Origin: Ensifer canadensis
Lineage (GTDB): Bacteria; Pseudomonadota; Alphaproteobacteria; Rhizobiales; Rhizobiaceae
Assembly (NCBI RefSeq): GCF_017488845.2
Contig: NZ_CP083373.1
Location: forward strand, 372,001-436,000
Length of the DNA stretch: 64,000 nt
Direction of reading: 5' to 3'
This document shows positions 8,481 through 17,385 of this stretch, piece after piece. The notes beneath the pieces were generated by a model. It ran no database searches. It saw only the letters and a list, made by a program, of their open reading frames with translations, and was not told where the DNA came from. A program made the translations under genes and the position numbers. Each line of letters opens with the position of its first letter. Position 1 is the first letter of the stretch.

Positions 8481-9437
8481 ATGTTGAAAATGCTGGTGGG
8501 ACGCTTGGGCAGCGGCGCGGTGACGCTCATGCTCGTGTCCCTGATCATTTACTTGGCGACGATCGCGCTGCCGGGGGATGCCGCCGTTGCCGTCCTTGGC
8601 AAGACCGCGACGCCGGAATCGCTTGCCGCCTTCCGGGCCGAGCATCATCTCGACCAGCCGGCGGCGCTGCGCTACCTCGCCTGGATCGGCGATCTGGCGA
8701 CGGGCGATTTCGGGGTGTCGGTCGTCAGTGGGGAACCGGCGGGCGACCTGATGGTCAGCCGGGGGCTCAGGACGCTGACGCTGATGGCTTTCGCCGTCGT
8801 CATCGGCTTTCCACTTGGCACGGCCATCGGCGTCTTCGCGGCCGTGCGGCGGAACAGCCCGGCGGACCACGCGATTTCCCTCACCATGCTGGTGATCACC
8901 GGCATTCCGGAATTCGCGCTGGCGGTGCTGACCGTGCTCGTCCTCAGCACGACCGTCTTCCAGCTTTTCCCGGCCGTGTCGATCTATAATGCGGACCAGT
9001 CGATTTTCGCGCAATTCGACATGCTTGTCCTGCCGATCCTGACGCTCGTGCTGACGATCCTGCCCTACATCGCGCTCACCATCCGCGCGTCGATGATCGA
9101 GATCCTCGACAGCGATTTCGTGGCCATGGCGCGGCTGAAGGGCGTGCCGGAGGGACGCGTGGTGCTGCGCCATGCGCTTGCCAACGCGGCCGGTCCGCTC
9201 ATCCAGGTCTTTGCCGTCACGCTGGTCTACATGGCGGGCGGCGCCATCATCGTCGAGACAGTGTTCCAGTTCCCGGGACTGGGAAGCGCCCTGGTGGAAG
9301 CCGTGCGTAACCGCGATCTGGTCGTGGTGCAGGCAACGACGCTGGTTCTCGCAATAATCTATATCGGAGTGAACATCCTGGCCGACCTCGTCGTCGTCGC
9401 CCTCACTCCGCGTCTGCGCACAAAGGTGACGGCATGA
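8481..9437 (+). CDS. Dipeptide/oligopeptide-type ABC permease (DppB-like)
   Basis: A 318-residue inner-membrane permease with about six helices. It has the DppB-type N-terminus (first helix, then a periplasmic loop with ALRYLAWIGDLATGDFG) and an EAA-type loop near FVAMARLKGVPEGRVVLRHALANA. GGGAGG lies before the ATG. It overlaps the second permease by ATGA. With the DppC-like permease, the fused ATPase and the binding protein downstream it forms a peptide/nickel/opine-class importer. The ligand is not predictable from sequence. Confidence 0.94.
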   Translation: MLKMLVGRLGSGAVTLMLVSLIIYLATIALPGDAAVAVLGKTATPESLAAFRAEHHLDQPAALRYLAWIGDLATGDFGVSVVSGEPAGDLMVSRGLRTLTLMAFAVVIGFPLGTAIGVFAAVRRNSPADHAISLTMLVITGIPEFALAVLTVLVLSTTVFQLFPAVSIYNADQSIFAQFDMLVLPILTLVLTILPYIALTIRASMIEILDSDFVAMARLKGVPEGRVVLRHALANAAGPLIQVFAVTLVYMAGGAIIVETVFQFPGLGSALVEAVRNRDLVVVQATTLVLAIIYIGVNILADLVVVALTPRLRTKVTA

Positions 9438-10333
9438 CTGTCCTGCAAGCCCACGAAGACCATCCCGCACCCGTCGTCAGGAAAAAGCCCGCCGGCATCT
9501 TTCTTTCGACGCTCCGCACACCCAAGGGCCGCATCGGCGCAATCCTGCTCGGATCGGTCGTGCTGCTCGCGATCCTAGGACCCTGGCTGACCTCGGTCGA
9601 TCCCGAAGACCTTGTGGGAATACCCTTCGATCCACCCGGACCGGACGCCCTGTTCGGCACGGATTATCTGGGGCACGACACGCTGAGCCGGTTCCTGCAC
9701 GGTGGGCGCGCCATCATGGTGCTGGCGGCCATCTCGGCCCTTCTCGGCGTCGGGCTCGGCACGGCGCTCGGGCTGGTCGCGGCCTATATGAAGGGCACGG
9801 TCGGTTCGATCGTCATGCGGGCGCTGGATGTGCTCTTGTGCTTTCCAGCCCTCGTCCTCACGCTGCTCGTCGCCTCGATGATCGGCACCTCGCTGCCGCT
9901 CGTCTGCATCGTGGTGGCGCTCTCGCATGTGCCGCGCACGGCGCGCGTTATCTATGCCTCGGCATTGCAGCTCTCGGAGCGCGAATTCGTCGTCTATGCG
10001 GAGATGATCGGCGCCAGCCGCTTTGGCGTGATGCTGCGCGAACTGCTGCCCAATCTTGCCGGCCTCGTCGCGCTCGAACTGGGCCTGCGGGCAACCTGGT
10101 CGATCGGCATCGTCGCATCGCTCAGCTTCATCGGCCTCGGCGTCCAGCCGCCGGCCGCCGACTGGGGCCTGATGATCAACGAGAACCAGCCGGGCCTGCT
10201 GCTGCAACCCTGGCCGGTCCTCTTGCCGGTGGCGGCGATCTGCATCGCGACGATCGGCGCGAACCTCTTCACCGACGCCTTCAGCCAGAAAACCGCCGGC
10301 GTGAGCCGCAGCATTACCTCCGGGGGTGAGTGA
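9434..10333 (+). CDS. Dipeptide/oligopeptide-type ABC permease (DppC-like)
   Basis: A 299-residue partner permease. The N-terminal cytoplasmic tail and first helix are followed by the DppC mark PDALFGTDYLGHDTLSRFLHGGR near residue 70, and the EAA-type loop EFVVYAEMIGASRFGVMLRELLPN lies in the second half. The start codon overlaps the stop of the first permease, and its own stop overlaps the ATPase start, so the three are translated as a coupled set. Confidence 0.94.
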   Translation: MTVLQAHEDHPAPVVRKKPAGIFLSTLRTPKGRIGAILLGSVVLLAILGPWLTSVDPEDLVGIPFDPPGPDALFGTDYLGHDTLSRFLHGGRAIMVLAAISALLGVGLGTALGLVAAYMKGTVGSIVMRALDVLLCFPALVLTLLVASMIGTSLPLVCIVVALSHVPRTARVIYASALQLSEREFVVYAEMIGASRFGVMLRELLPNLAGLVALELGLRATWSIGIVASLSFIGLGVQPPAADWGLMINENQPGLLLQPWPVLLPVAAICIATIGANLFTDAFSQKTAGVSRSITSGGE

Positions 10334-12144
10334 TGAACGTTGCGCCGAACCACCTCAGCGCGCCGGCGGGCGAGACGCAAGTGGCCCTTCAGGTCGAGGG
10401 GTTGCGGGTCGATGTCGTCGGCTCGAAGATCAATATCGTTGCCGAAGTCAATTTCAGCCTGCGGCCGGGCGAGATCATGGGCCTCGTCGGGGAGTCCGGC
10501 TCCGGCAAGACCACGGCGGCGCTGGCGCTGCTCGGCTATGCCAAGATCGGCACGGCCATCACCGCGGGCTCGGTCCGCATCCGCGGCGTCGATCTCCTGC
10601 CGCTCCCCTGGCAGGAGATCCGCCGCCAGCGCGGACGCCTCATTTCCTACGTGCCGCAGGATCCCGGTGCCTCGCTGAACCCCGCCATGCGGATCGGGGC
10701 GCAGATGCTGGAGGCACTCAACAAGGATGGAAAAGACCCTGAGGCGACCGGCCGGATGGCGCAGGCGCTCGCGGATGTCGCCCTTCCGGCGACGCTCGAA
10801 TTCCTCAGGCGCTTTCCGCATCAGCTTTCCGGCGGCCAGCAGCAGCGCGTCGGCCTTGCCATGGCCTTCATCGGCCGGCCGGCTGTCGTCGTCCTCGACG
10901 AGCCGACGACAGGGCTCGACGTCACCACACAGGCCCATGTGCTGGCGACGGTCCGGGATCTGTGCGCGCGCTACGGCACGGCGGCGGTCTATGTCAGCCA
11001 TGATCTCGCCGTCGTGAACGATCTCGCCGACAGCGTGGCCGTCATGTATCTCGGCCGCATCGTCGAATCCGGGCCGACCCATCTCACGCTGCGCTCCCCG
11101 GAACATCCCTATACGCGGCTGCTGATCTCGGCGATCCCCGATCCGCTGGTCCGTCGCAAGCTGCGCGGCATCGCCGGCCATGCCCCCTCGGTGGCGAGCC
11201 GGGACGGCGGCTGCGTCTTCGCATCGCGCTGCCCGGACGTGCTGGACAGCTGTCGCCGCTCGGAGCCGCCGCTGCTGCGGCTCCATTCGGATGGGCACAA
11301 GGTGGCGTGCCTGCGCCGGCAGACGACGGATGATACCGTTCCGTTCCGGGTGCCGGACATCGAAGCGGCGGCGGAAAGGGCGGAAAAGCCCGTGCTGCTC
11401 GGCGTATCGGGGCTCGATGCCGGCTACGGCACTGTCCGCATCCTCAAGGGCCTCGACCTGGAGATACGGCAGGGCCTGTGCACCGCCATCGTCGGCGAAT
11501 CCGGCAGCGGCAAGACGACGCTCGCCAAATGTCTCGGCGGCCTGCACACAGACGCGAAGGGCAGCCTCCAGCTGCACGGCGAGACGCTTCCCTTTGGCAC
11601 CCGCCGGCGCAGCACGGAGCAGCGGCGCGCGGTGCAGTACATTTTCCAAAACCCCTACAGTTCGCTGAACCCGCGCCGCACGGTGCATGAGCTGATCGCG
11701 CAATCCATCGCGGCCTTCACAGAAAAGGGCAGGGCGCCGCGCCAATCGGTGGCCGACCTGTTGTCGATGGTGGCCCTCAACCCGCGCCTTCACGACCGCT
11801 ACCCGCAGCAGCTCAGCGGCGGCGAGCGCCAGCGCGTGGCGATCGCGCGTGCGATCGCAGCAGACCCGGAAATCCTGATCTGCGACGAGATCACCAGCGC
11901 GCTCGATGTCTCCGTTCAGGCGTCGATCGTCCAGCTTCTGAAGACGCTGCACCGGCAGTCCGGCACCACCATCGTCTTCATCACGCACAACCTCGCCGTC
12001 GTGCGCGCCATCGCCGACCGGGTCGCCGTCGTCAAATCCGGGGTGCTCGTGGAAGAGGGGCCCAGCGATGCCGTGCTCGATGCCCCGCAAGACGCCTACA
12101 CACAGAATCTACTCCAGAGCACGCCGCGGCTCTGGTGGAGCTAA
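10333..12144 (+). CDS. Fused double ABC ATPase (DppD-DppF-like)
   Basis: A 603-residue protein joining both ATPases of a peptide-type importer. The first half has GESGSGKTT near residue 55, a signature LSGGQQQR and Walker B VVVLDEPTTGLD, followed by the cysteine-containing C-terminal region typical of oligopeptide transporters (GGCVFASRCPDVLDSC). The second half has a second GESGSGKTT, LSGGERQR and a Walker B-like ILICDEITSALD, where E-I replaces the usual E-P. I start at ATG 10333, overlapping the previous stop by one base, with GGGGGTGA upstream. Fused forms of this kind are known in the family. Confidence 0.94.
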   Translation: MNVAPNHLSAPAGETQVALQVEGLRVDVVGSKINIVAEVNFSLRPGEIMGLVGESGSGKTTAALALLGYAKIGTAITAGSVRIRGVDLLPLPWQEIRRQRGRLISYVPQDPGASLNPAMRIGAQMLEALNKDGKDPEATGRMAQALADVALPATLEFLRRFPHQLSGGQQQRVGLAMAFIGRPAVVVLDEPTTGLDVTTQAHVLATVRDLCARYGTAAVYVSHDLAVVNDLADSVAVMYLGRIVESGPTHLTLRSPEHPYTRLLISAIPDPLVRRKLRGIAGHAPSVASRDGGCVFASRCPDVLDSCRRSEPPLLRLHSDGHKVACLRRQTTDDTVPFRVPDIEAAAERAEKPVLLGVSGLDAGYGTVRILKGLDLEIRQGLCTAIVGESGSGKTTLAKCLGGLHTDAKGSLQLHGETLPFGTRRRSTEQRRAVQYIFQNPYSSLNPRRTVHELIAQSIAAFTEKGRAPRQSVADLLSMVALNPRLHDRYPQQLSGGERQRVAIARAIAADPEILICDEITSALDVSVQASIVQLLKTLHRQSGTTIVFITHNLAVVRAIADRVAVVKSGVLVEEGPSDAVLDAPQDAYTQNLLQSTPRLWWS

Positions 12145-12167
12145 CCAGCCAAATGAGGAGTGAATAA

Positions 12168-13028
12168 ATGAGCACGATGCAAGCCCCCGACGTCAGCCAT
12201 CTGGTCGACCTCGAGCGCTACCCGATCGACGATCTGGCGAGCCCGAAGCGCCGTGAATTGATCGAGAATGCCAAGGCCTCACTGCGTGAAAGCGGCCTTG
12301 CCAGCTTTCCGGGCTTCTTGACCGAGAAGGGCTTGGCGACCTGCGTCGCCGAGGTGGAAAGCCTCAAGAGCAAGGCCTATGCCCGCGACCTCCTGCGCTT
12401 CATCTATCCGCAGGAAACGCTCGACCCGTTGCTGCCGGCCGACCATCCGTTCCGCAAGCCGCAGCCGCTGATCCAGCGCATGCTGTCGGCCGATATTTTC
12501 GATGGCGAGAGCGAGCTGCGCAAGATCTACGAATGGGGCGGCCTGCCGCCGTTCTTCGCGGAAATCCTGGACCAGAGCGTCCACCACATCGTCGATCCGT
12601 TCCTGTCGCTCGCCGTCATCATGATGAACAACGGCCAGACCCACGATTGGCACTTCGACGGCAATGACTGGGTGGTCACGCTCTTGTTGCAACGCCCGGA
12701 ATCGGGCGGCGAATTCGAGTTCGTGCCGCATACCCGGGACAAGGCAAATCCGGGCCTGGATCGTGTCGAGGCGGTGCTGCGCGGCACGTCGGAGGAGGTG
12801 ATCTCCGTGTCCCAGGATGCCGGTACGCTCGTGCTCTTCTACGGCGACCAGTCACTGCACCGGGTCGCGCCGTCCAACGGCACGCGCGACCGCATGGTGG
12901 CGGCGTTCTCCTACGACAACGCGCCGGGCTTCGTCTTCAACGAGAAGGTCCACATGAACGCCTCGGGACGCACGACGCCGCTCTACGTGTCGCCGCGGCT
13001 CAGCGCCATGGCGGATGCTGCCAACTGA
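12168..13028 (+). CDS. Fe(II)/2-oxoglutarate-dependent oxygenase, probable amino-acid hydroxylase type
   Basis: A 286-residue cytoplasmic enzyme. The iron-binding facial triad is visible: H162-x-D164 in the segment WHFDGND and H231 in SLHRVAP, with R242 about 11 residues later placed to hold 2-oxoglutarate. This is the double-stranded beta-helix arrangement. The general pattern recalls the family that includes the BesD amino-acid halogenases and related lysine hydroxylases, but here the carboxylate ligand (D164) is intact, so hydroxylation rather than halogenation is expected. The family link is from memory and moderate. AGGAGTG precedes the ATG. It sits inside a peptide-type importer operon, between ATPase and binding protein, so the substrate may be the imported compound or a product of it. 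Confidence 0.8.
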   Translation: MSTMQAPDVSHLVDLERYPIDDLASPKRRELIENAKASLRESGLASFPGFLTEKGLATCVAEVESLKSKAYARDLLRFIYPQETLDPLLPADHPFRKPQPLIQRMLSADIFDGESELRKIYEWGGLPPFFAEILDQSVHHIVDPFLSLAVIMMNNGQTHDWHFDGNDWVVTLLLQRPESGGEFEFVPHTRDKANPGLDRVEAVLRGTSEEVISVSQDAGTLVLFYGDQSLHRVAPSNGTRDRMVAAFSYDNAPGFVFNEKVHMNASGRTTPLYVSPRLSAMADAAN

Positions 13029-13071
13029 ACCTGCAAAATTCCTGATCACTCCAAGGCCGAAGGAGCCGGTG

Positions 13072-14634
13072 ATGAAACCTACTTTGCTCATGCCCGCAAT
13101 GGTTACACGACGCAACGTCCTCCTCGGTGGGGGCATTGCCGCCGCCACGGTGCTCGCCGGCCCCTCCCTCCTGCGGAGCGCTTACGCGACCGACAATGCC
13201 ATCCCGAAACGGGGTGGCACCTTCCGGGTCGGCGCGGAGGACGCGAGTTCCAAGGACAATATGGACCCCGCGCTCGCCTTCTCCGGCTTCGCCGCCATGA
13301 TGTGCCGGGCGATGTACGATTCGCTCGTCAAGGAGGATGCGACCGGAAAACCCTACGATTCGCTCGCGGAGGTCTTCGAGCCTGACGCCACGGCGCAGGT
13401 CTGGACCATCCGCATCCGCGATGGCGTGACCTTCCACGACGGCAAGGCGGTGACGATCGATGACGTCATCTTCTCCATCACGCGCGCCATGACGACGACC
13501 GGGTCCCTGGCTGCGCGCAACCTCGAAGCCCTCGATCCCAAGGGCATCGAAAAGGACGGCAAGCATACGGCGCGTCTGCGCCTCAAGTATCCCTATTCTT
13601 TCTTCAAGCAGGCCTTCTTCCATCCGTCCCTGTCCATCGTTCCCACCGGCTTTGATCCGAAGAAGCCTGTCGGCTCTGGGCCGTTTAAGTTCGTCTCTTT
13701 CGAGGACCAAAAATTCATCGCCGAGCGCAACCCGAACTACTGGCTCGACGGAAAACCCTATCTCGACCGCATCGAGGTGATCGGCTTTGCCGACGCGACC
13801 ACGGCGCGGATGAACGCGCTGATGAGCGGCCAGATCGACGCCATGCCGAACCTCGCCTTCACGCAGGCGAGAACCATCGAGGGACGCGAGGACATCAAGC
13901 TGCTTTCGGCAGCCGGTGCCTCCTTCGAGCCCTTCACCATGCGGGTGGATCAGCCGCCGTTCAAAGATCCGCGCGTGCTCGAAGCGTTCAAGCTGATGGT
14001 CGATCGCGAACAGCTCTTGCGCAACGTCTATGCCGGGCGCGGGCGGATCGGCAACGATCTCGGCTGGGCGCAGGATCCCTACTACAATGCCGGCATCCCA
14101 CAGCGGGCCTATGATCCGGACAAGGCGAAATTCCTGCTCAAGGAAGCCGGCCAGGAAGGCCTTGAGATCGAACTGTATCCCAGCCCCGAAGCCCCGTGGA
14201 ACTCCGCGGCGGCGCAGGTTCTCGCCCAGCAGGCCAAAAAGGTCGGCGTCACCATCAAGCTGGCGGCCTCGGCCGACCTTTCCAGCTTCTACGACCAGAA
14301 ATACCTGAAGGTCGAGTTCAGCCAAGACATGTTCGGCCCCAACCCGCTGTCGGTGACCGCGGGCTATTCGCTGCTGCCGGATTCGCCCTACAACGAATCC
14401 CACTGGAAGGACGAGAAGGCGGCCGAACTGTTCAAGCTGGCTTCCTCCACCGGCGACAGCGAAAAGGCGCGCCAGTATCTCAATGACTTCCAGCAGCTCG
14501 TGCACGACAAGGCCGGCTGGATCGTCTGGGGTTTCCGCGACAGCCTGCAGGCCGTCACCGGCAAGTTCGGTGGGCTGGAGCCATCCTTGCGCGGCGTCAA
14601 TATGCACGACCTGTCGGGTGTCTGGGCGCTTTAG
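13072..14634 (+). CDS. Periplasmic peptide-type binding protein (DppA/SBP family 5)
   Basis: A 520-residue exported binding protein of the dipeptide/nickel/opine class. It has a Tat-like leader (TRRNVLLGG then a hydrophobic stretch and SAYA). The mature protein has the family order, including the VWTIRIRDGVTFHDGKAVT segment near residue 110 and GSGPFKF near 205. I choose the ATG at 13072 because AAGGAG precedes it; an earlier in-frame ATG at 13015 overlaps the oxygenase end without a ribosome site. It delivers substrate to the permeases encoded at 8481-10333. Confidence 0.94.
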   Translation: MKPTLLMPAMVTRRNVLLGGGIAAATVLAGPSLLRSAYATDNAIPKRGGTFRVGAEDASSKDNMDPALAFSGFAAMMCRAMYDSLVKEDATGKPYDSLAEVFEPDATAQVWTIRIRDGVTFHDGKAVTIDDVIFSITRAMTTTGSLAARNLEALDPKGIEKDGKHTARLRLKYPYSFFKQAFFHPSLSIVPTGFDPKKPVGSGPFKFVSFEDQKFIAERNPNYWLDGKPYLDRIEVIGFADATTARMNALMSGQIDAMPNLAFTQARTIEGREDIKLLSAAGASFEPFTMRVDQPPFKDPRVLEAFKLMVDREQLLRNVYAGRGRIGNDLGWAQDPYYNAGIPQRAYDPDKAKFLLKEAGQEGLEIELYPSPEAPWNSAAAQVLAQQAKKVGVTIKLAASADLSSFYDQKYLKVEFSQDMFGPNPLSVTAGYSLLPDSPYNESHWKDEKAAELFKLASSTGDSEKARQYLNDFQQLVHDKAGWIVWGFRDSLQAVTGKFGGLEPSLRGVNMHDLSGVWAL

Positions 14635-14650
14635 CCATCGCCAAAGATAT

Positions 14651-14670
14651 CGTGGCGCTCCGGCGCCACG
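14651..14670. promoter_or_regulatory. Hairpin between binding-protein and hydrolase genes
   Basis: Perfect 8-bp stem CGTGGCGC / GCGCCACG with a 4-base loop, 16 bp after the binding-protein stop and about 85 bp before the MBL gene. No T-run follows. It may stabilise the upstream message or reduce read-through rather than terminate fully. Confidence 0.5.
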
Positions 14671-14754
14671 CCCTGTTTCCTCCCCCGCCTTGCGCGCCGT
14701 CCGATCTTTGGGCGGTGCGCAAGCTCGGTTTCCCTTTCCCATGAGGCCCCGCCG

Positions 14755-15492
14755 ATGACACCGAACCGTTCAAGCCCTTCCGCCAATATCCGCGCCGAGG
14801 ACTGGTACGAGGTCGTGCCCTTCGCCGACGATGTCTTCCTGATCCACGAACCCTGGATCCATCCCTTCTTCCGCTGTAACATGTGGTTCGTGCGCGGGGC
14901 GGAACGCGATCTCCTCGTCGATACCGGCCTTGGCCATTTCGGCCTGCGGGCGCATGTGCCGCTGCTCCGCGGGCGGCCGATCGTCTGTGTATCGAGCCAT
15001 GCCCATTTCGACCATATCGGCAGCACCCACGAATTCGACATCCACCTTGCCCATCCGGCCGAAGCGGAGATTTTCGTCGATCCCCGGCCGGAATGGACGC
15101 TCGCCGCCGGCTATGCGAACGAGGACATGTTCATCGCCCCGCCGGAAGGCTGGGAAAGCGCCGCCTATCGCGTCAAACCGTGCCCGGCGACTGGCTTTGT
15201 CGAGGACGGCGACGTGGTCGATATCGGCGACCGGCGCTTCGAGGTCATCCACACGCCCGGCCATTCGCCGGGCGGCATCGCGCTGTTCGAGCGGGCGACC
15301 GGCACGCTGATCGCCGGGGACATTGTCTATGACGGCGACCTTATTGACGACACGTTCCACTCCGACAGGGCGGCCTATCGCGCCTCGCTGGCGCGTGTGG
15401 CGGATTTGCCCGTCCGCATCGTGCATGGTGGCCATTTCGCAAGCTTCGGACCGACGCGTTTGCAGCAAGTGGTCGCGGCCTACACAGGCTGA
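14755..15492 (+). CDS. Metallo-beta-lactamase-fold hydrolase
   Basis: A 245-residue protein with the MBL metal-binding set: HAHFDH at residues 82-87, the H170 histidine in HTPGHSPGG, D189 in AGDIVYDGD and a late histidine in VHGGHF. Two metal ions are expected. Such enzymes hydrolyse thioesters, lactones or similar bonds; no sub-family mark pins the substrate. It is the last gene of the peptide-importer operon and ends only 3 bp from the convergent GntR stop, so this is a tight operon boundary. Confidence 0.9.
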   Translation: MTPNRSSPSANIRAEDWYEVVPFADDVFLIHEPWIHPFFRCNMWFVRGAERDLLVDTGLGHFGLRAHVPLLRGRPIVCVSSHAHFDHIGSTHEFDIHLAHPAEAEIFVDPRPEWTLAAGYANEDMFIAPPEGWESAAYRVKPCPATGFVEDGDVVDIGDRRFEVIHTPGHSPGGIALFERATGTLIAGDIVYDGDLIDDTFHSDRAAYRASLARVADLPVRIVHGGHFASFGPTRLQQVVAAYTG

Positions 15493-15495
15493 GCG

Positions 15496-16164
15496 TCACA
15501 TAACCTCGCGCAGGTCGGCCGACGACTGGCGCAGATGGGCAACGATGCCGGCGCGGGAGGCCTGTGGATCGCCGGCCATGACCGCATCCGCCACCTGCTT
15601 GTGGAAGTCGCCGTCGGAGGATTTTGCGCGCAGGCGGTCGCGGCAATAGTACCAGAGCCGGACGCTGAGATTGAGATACTGGTTGAGCGAGGCTTCCAGG
15701 AAGGGGTTGTGCGCGGCGCGGTACAGGAGGCGGTGGAATTCCGTGTCGAGCGCGTTGATGCGCAGCGGGTGCGATTCTCCGAGCAGTGTCTCGACACAGG
15801 CCGTGATCGCCCGCCTTTCCTCGACGCTCGCACGCGCGGCGGCGAGTTCCGCCGCCAGCCCCTCCATCTCCACGCGGGCTTCCGTCAGCCATCGCTCGTC
15901 CGCCAAGTTGATCTCGCTGACGAAGGTGCCGCGCCGCGGATAGACGACGATCAGATGTTCGAGCGCCAAGCGCTTGATCGCATCGCGAACCGGCGTCAGG
16001 CCGACGCCGAGAGGACCCGCCAGATCCGCCTCGTTGAGCGGCGCACCGGGCGGAAGCGCAAGCGAGATGATGCGGTCGCGGATGCTCTCGTAGGCAAGGG
16101 CGACGGCCGGGGTCGCGCCGTCACGCTGATGTCTGCCCTGCACTTCAAAAATTTCAGATCGCAT
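15496..16164 (-). CDS. GntR-family regulator (FadR/FCD type)
   Basis: A 222-residue regulator. A winged helix-turn-helix fills about residues 20-90 (AYESIRDRIISLALPPG, then VGLTPVRDAIKRLALEHLI), followed by a helical FCD effector domain with the expected histidine-containing segments. It is divergent from the spermidine-type importer at 16285, with a 16-bp perfect palindrome between them. It most likely controls that importer and itself. It is convergent, 3 bp apart, with the MBL hydrolase gene. Confidence 0.92.
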   Translation of the reverse strand: MRSEIFEVQGRHQRDGATPAVALAYESIRDRIISLALPPGAPLNEADLAGPLGVGLTPVRDAIKRLALEHLIVVYPRRGTFVSEINLADERWLTEARVEMEGLAAELAAARASVEERRAITACVETLLGESHPLRINALDTEFHRLLYRAAHNPFLEASLNQYLNLSVRLWYYCRDRLRAKSSDGDFHKQVADAVMAGDPQASRAGIVAHLRQSSADLREVM

Positions 16165-16230
16165 CGGTTGTTCCTGCTCGCATCGATTTCCCAGAAATAG
16201 CGTTGACAGGCGCTGAGGAAAAGATACGTT

Positions 16231-16246
16231 AACTGAAATTTCAGTT
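16231..16246. promoter_or_regulatory. Perfect 16-bp palindrome, candidate GntR operator
   Basis: AACTGAAATTTCAGTT is fully symmetric and lies in the divergent promoter region, 67 bp from the GntR start and 38 bp from the ATPase start. Position and symmetry suggest the binding site of the adjacent GntR protein. It differs from the 24-bp element of blocks B and D, so the two GntR proteins probably run separate circuits. Confidence 0.6.
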
Positions 16247-16284
16247 GCACGGTTAAAAAAACTTTAGGCAAAGGGGATTGTTCG

Positions 16285-17337
16285 ATGTCCGCATCTCAAA
16301 GTGGCGTGGAGCTACGATCGCTGGTCTGTCGCTACGGGCCGGTGGAAGCCGTTCGCAAGATGGATCTTGTGATCGAGCCGGGCGAGTTCTTCACGCTGCT
16401 GGGGCCGAGCGGCTGCGGCAAATCCACGACCCTGCAGGCGATCGGCGGTTTTGCGCCGCCGGCCGCCGGCCGCATCCTCGTCGGCGGTCAGGACATTACC
16501 GGCCTGCCGCCGGCCCGCCGGCCGACGAATTACGTCTTCCAGAACTACGCCCTCTTTCCGCACATGAGCGTCGCGGAGAACGTCGAATACGGGCTGAAGC
16601 GCCGCAAGGTGCCGGCTGCTGAGCGGCGAGCGCGGGTGCTGGCAGAACTAAAGCGCGTCGGCATGCAGGATTTTGCCACGCGCTGGCCCGCGCAGCTTTC
16701 CGGCGGCCAGCAGCAACGCGTGGCGCTCGCCCGCGCGCTCGTCAATCGCCCGGCCGTGCTGCTCCTCGACGAGCCGCTTTCGGCACTCGATTTCCTCATG
16801 CGAAAGCAATTGCGCGAGGAGTTGAAGACGATCCAGCGCGAGGTCGGCACCACCACCGTTTTCGTGACGCACGACCAGTCGGAAGCCCTCAGCATGTCCG
16901 ACCGCATCGCCGTGATGAATGCCGGGCGGATCGAGCAAATCGGTACGCCGAGCGAAATCTACGAGCGCCCGAAGACGCGCTTCGTTGCGGAATTCGTCGG
17001 TAGCGCCAACCTGCTGCCGGGCAGGGTTGGGGCGAGCGGCTCCGCCGTCGCGCTCGATGCCGGCATTACGCTCCGGCTCGCCAGCTCCAGGGTCTGCGAG
17101 GGGCAGCGCTGTCTCGTCATGGTGCGGCCGGAGCATATGTGGCTCACGGATACTGGCGGCCTCACCGCCACACTCGCCAAATGCACCTATGTCGGCGACC
17201 ACCACGAAATCGTGGCCACGCTTGCCCATGGCGGTGAGCTCACGATCAAGCAGCGGGAGTGGCCCTCGCTTGCGCCCGGCGCCCTCTGCCACATCGCCTT
17301 CGACGAAACCAAGGTCCACGTCATTCCTGCGTCCTAG
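16285..17337 (+). CDS. ABC importer ATPase, PotA-like
   Basis: A 350-residue ATPase of the spermidine/putrescine class: Walker A GPSGCGKST, Q-loop FQNYALFPHMS, signature LSGGQQQR, Walker B VLLLDEPLSALD and a C-terminal TOBE-like domain. AAGGGG precedes the ATG. It heads a rightward operon of ATPase, cupin, binding protein and two permeases, behind a palindromic operator and divergent from a GntR gene. Confidence 0.95.
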   Translation: MSASQSGVELRSLVCRYGPVEAVRKMDLVIEPGEFFTLLGPSGCGKSTTLQAIGGFAPPAAGRILVGGQDITGLPPARRPTNYVFQNYALFPHMSVAENVEYGLKRRKVPAAERRARVLAELKRVGMQDFATRWPAQLSGGQQQRVALARALVNRPAVLLLDEPLSALDFLMRKQLREELKTIQREVGTTTVFVTHDQSEALSMSDRIAVMNAGRIEQIGTPSEIYERPKTRFVAEFVGSANLLPGRVGASGSAVALDAGITLRLASSRVCEGQRCLVMVRPEHMWLTDTGGLTATLAKCTYVGDHHEIVATLAHGGELTIKQREWPSLAPGALCHIAFDETKVHVIPAS

Positions 17338-17385
17338 CAGGCAATCCGAGCCGCCAAGCGGTCAGTATCATGCAAGAGGAACACT

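Noticed and set aside
8202..9470. Long leftward open frame of over 400 codons
   Set aside because: It lies antisense to the DppB-like permease, has a very charged repetitive composition and no homology. It is a codon-bias shadow.
9994..12090. Leftward open frame of nearly 700 codons
   Set aside because: It is antisense to the fused ATPase gene and the end of the DppC-like gene, both of which have clear motifs. High-GC antisense frames stay open in this way.
12168..13028. Halogenase activity for the oxygenase
   Set aside because: Known Fe/2OG halogenases lack the acidic ligand, whereas D164 is present here. Hydroxylation is the simpler reading.
13000..14742. Leftward open frame of 580 codons
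   Set aside because: It is antisense to the peptide-binding protein with no plausible ribosome site or family features.
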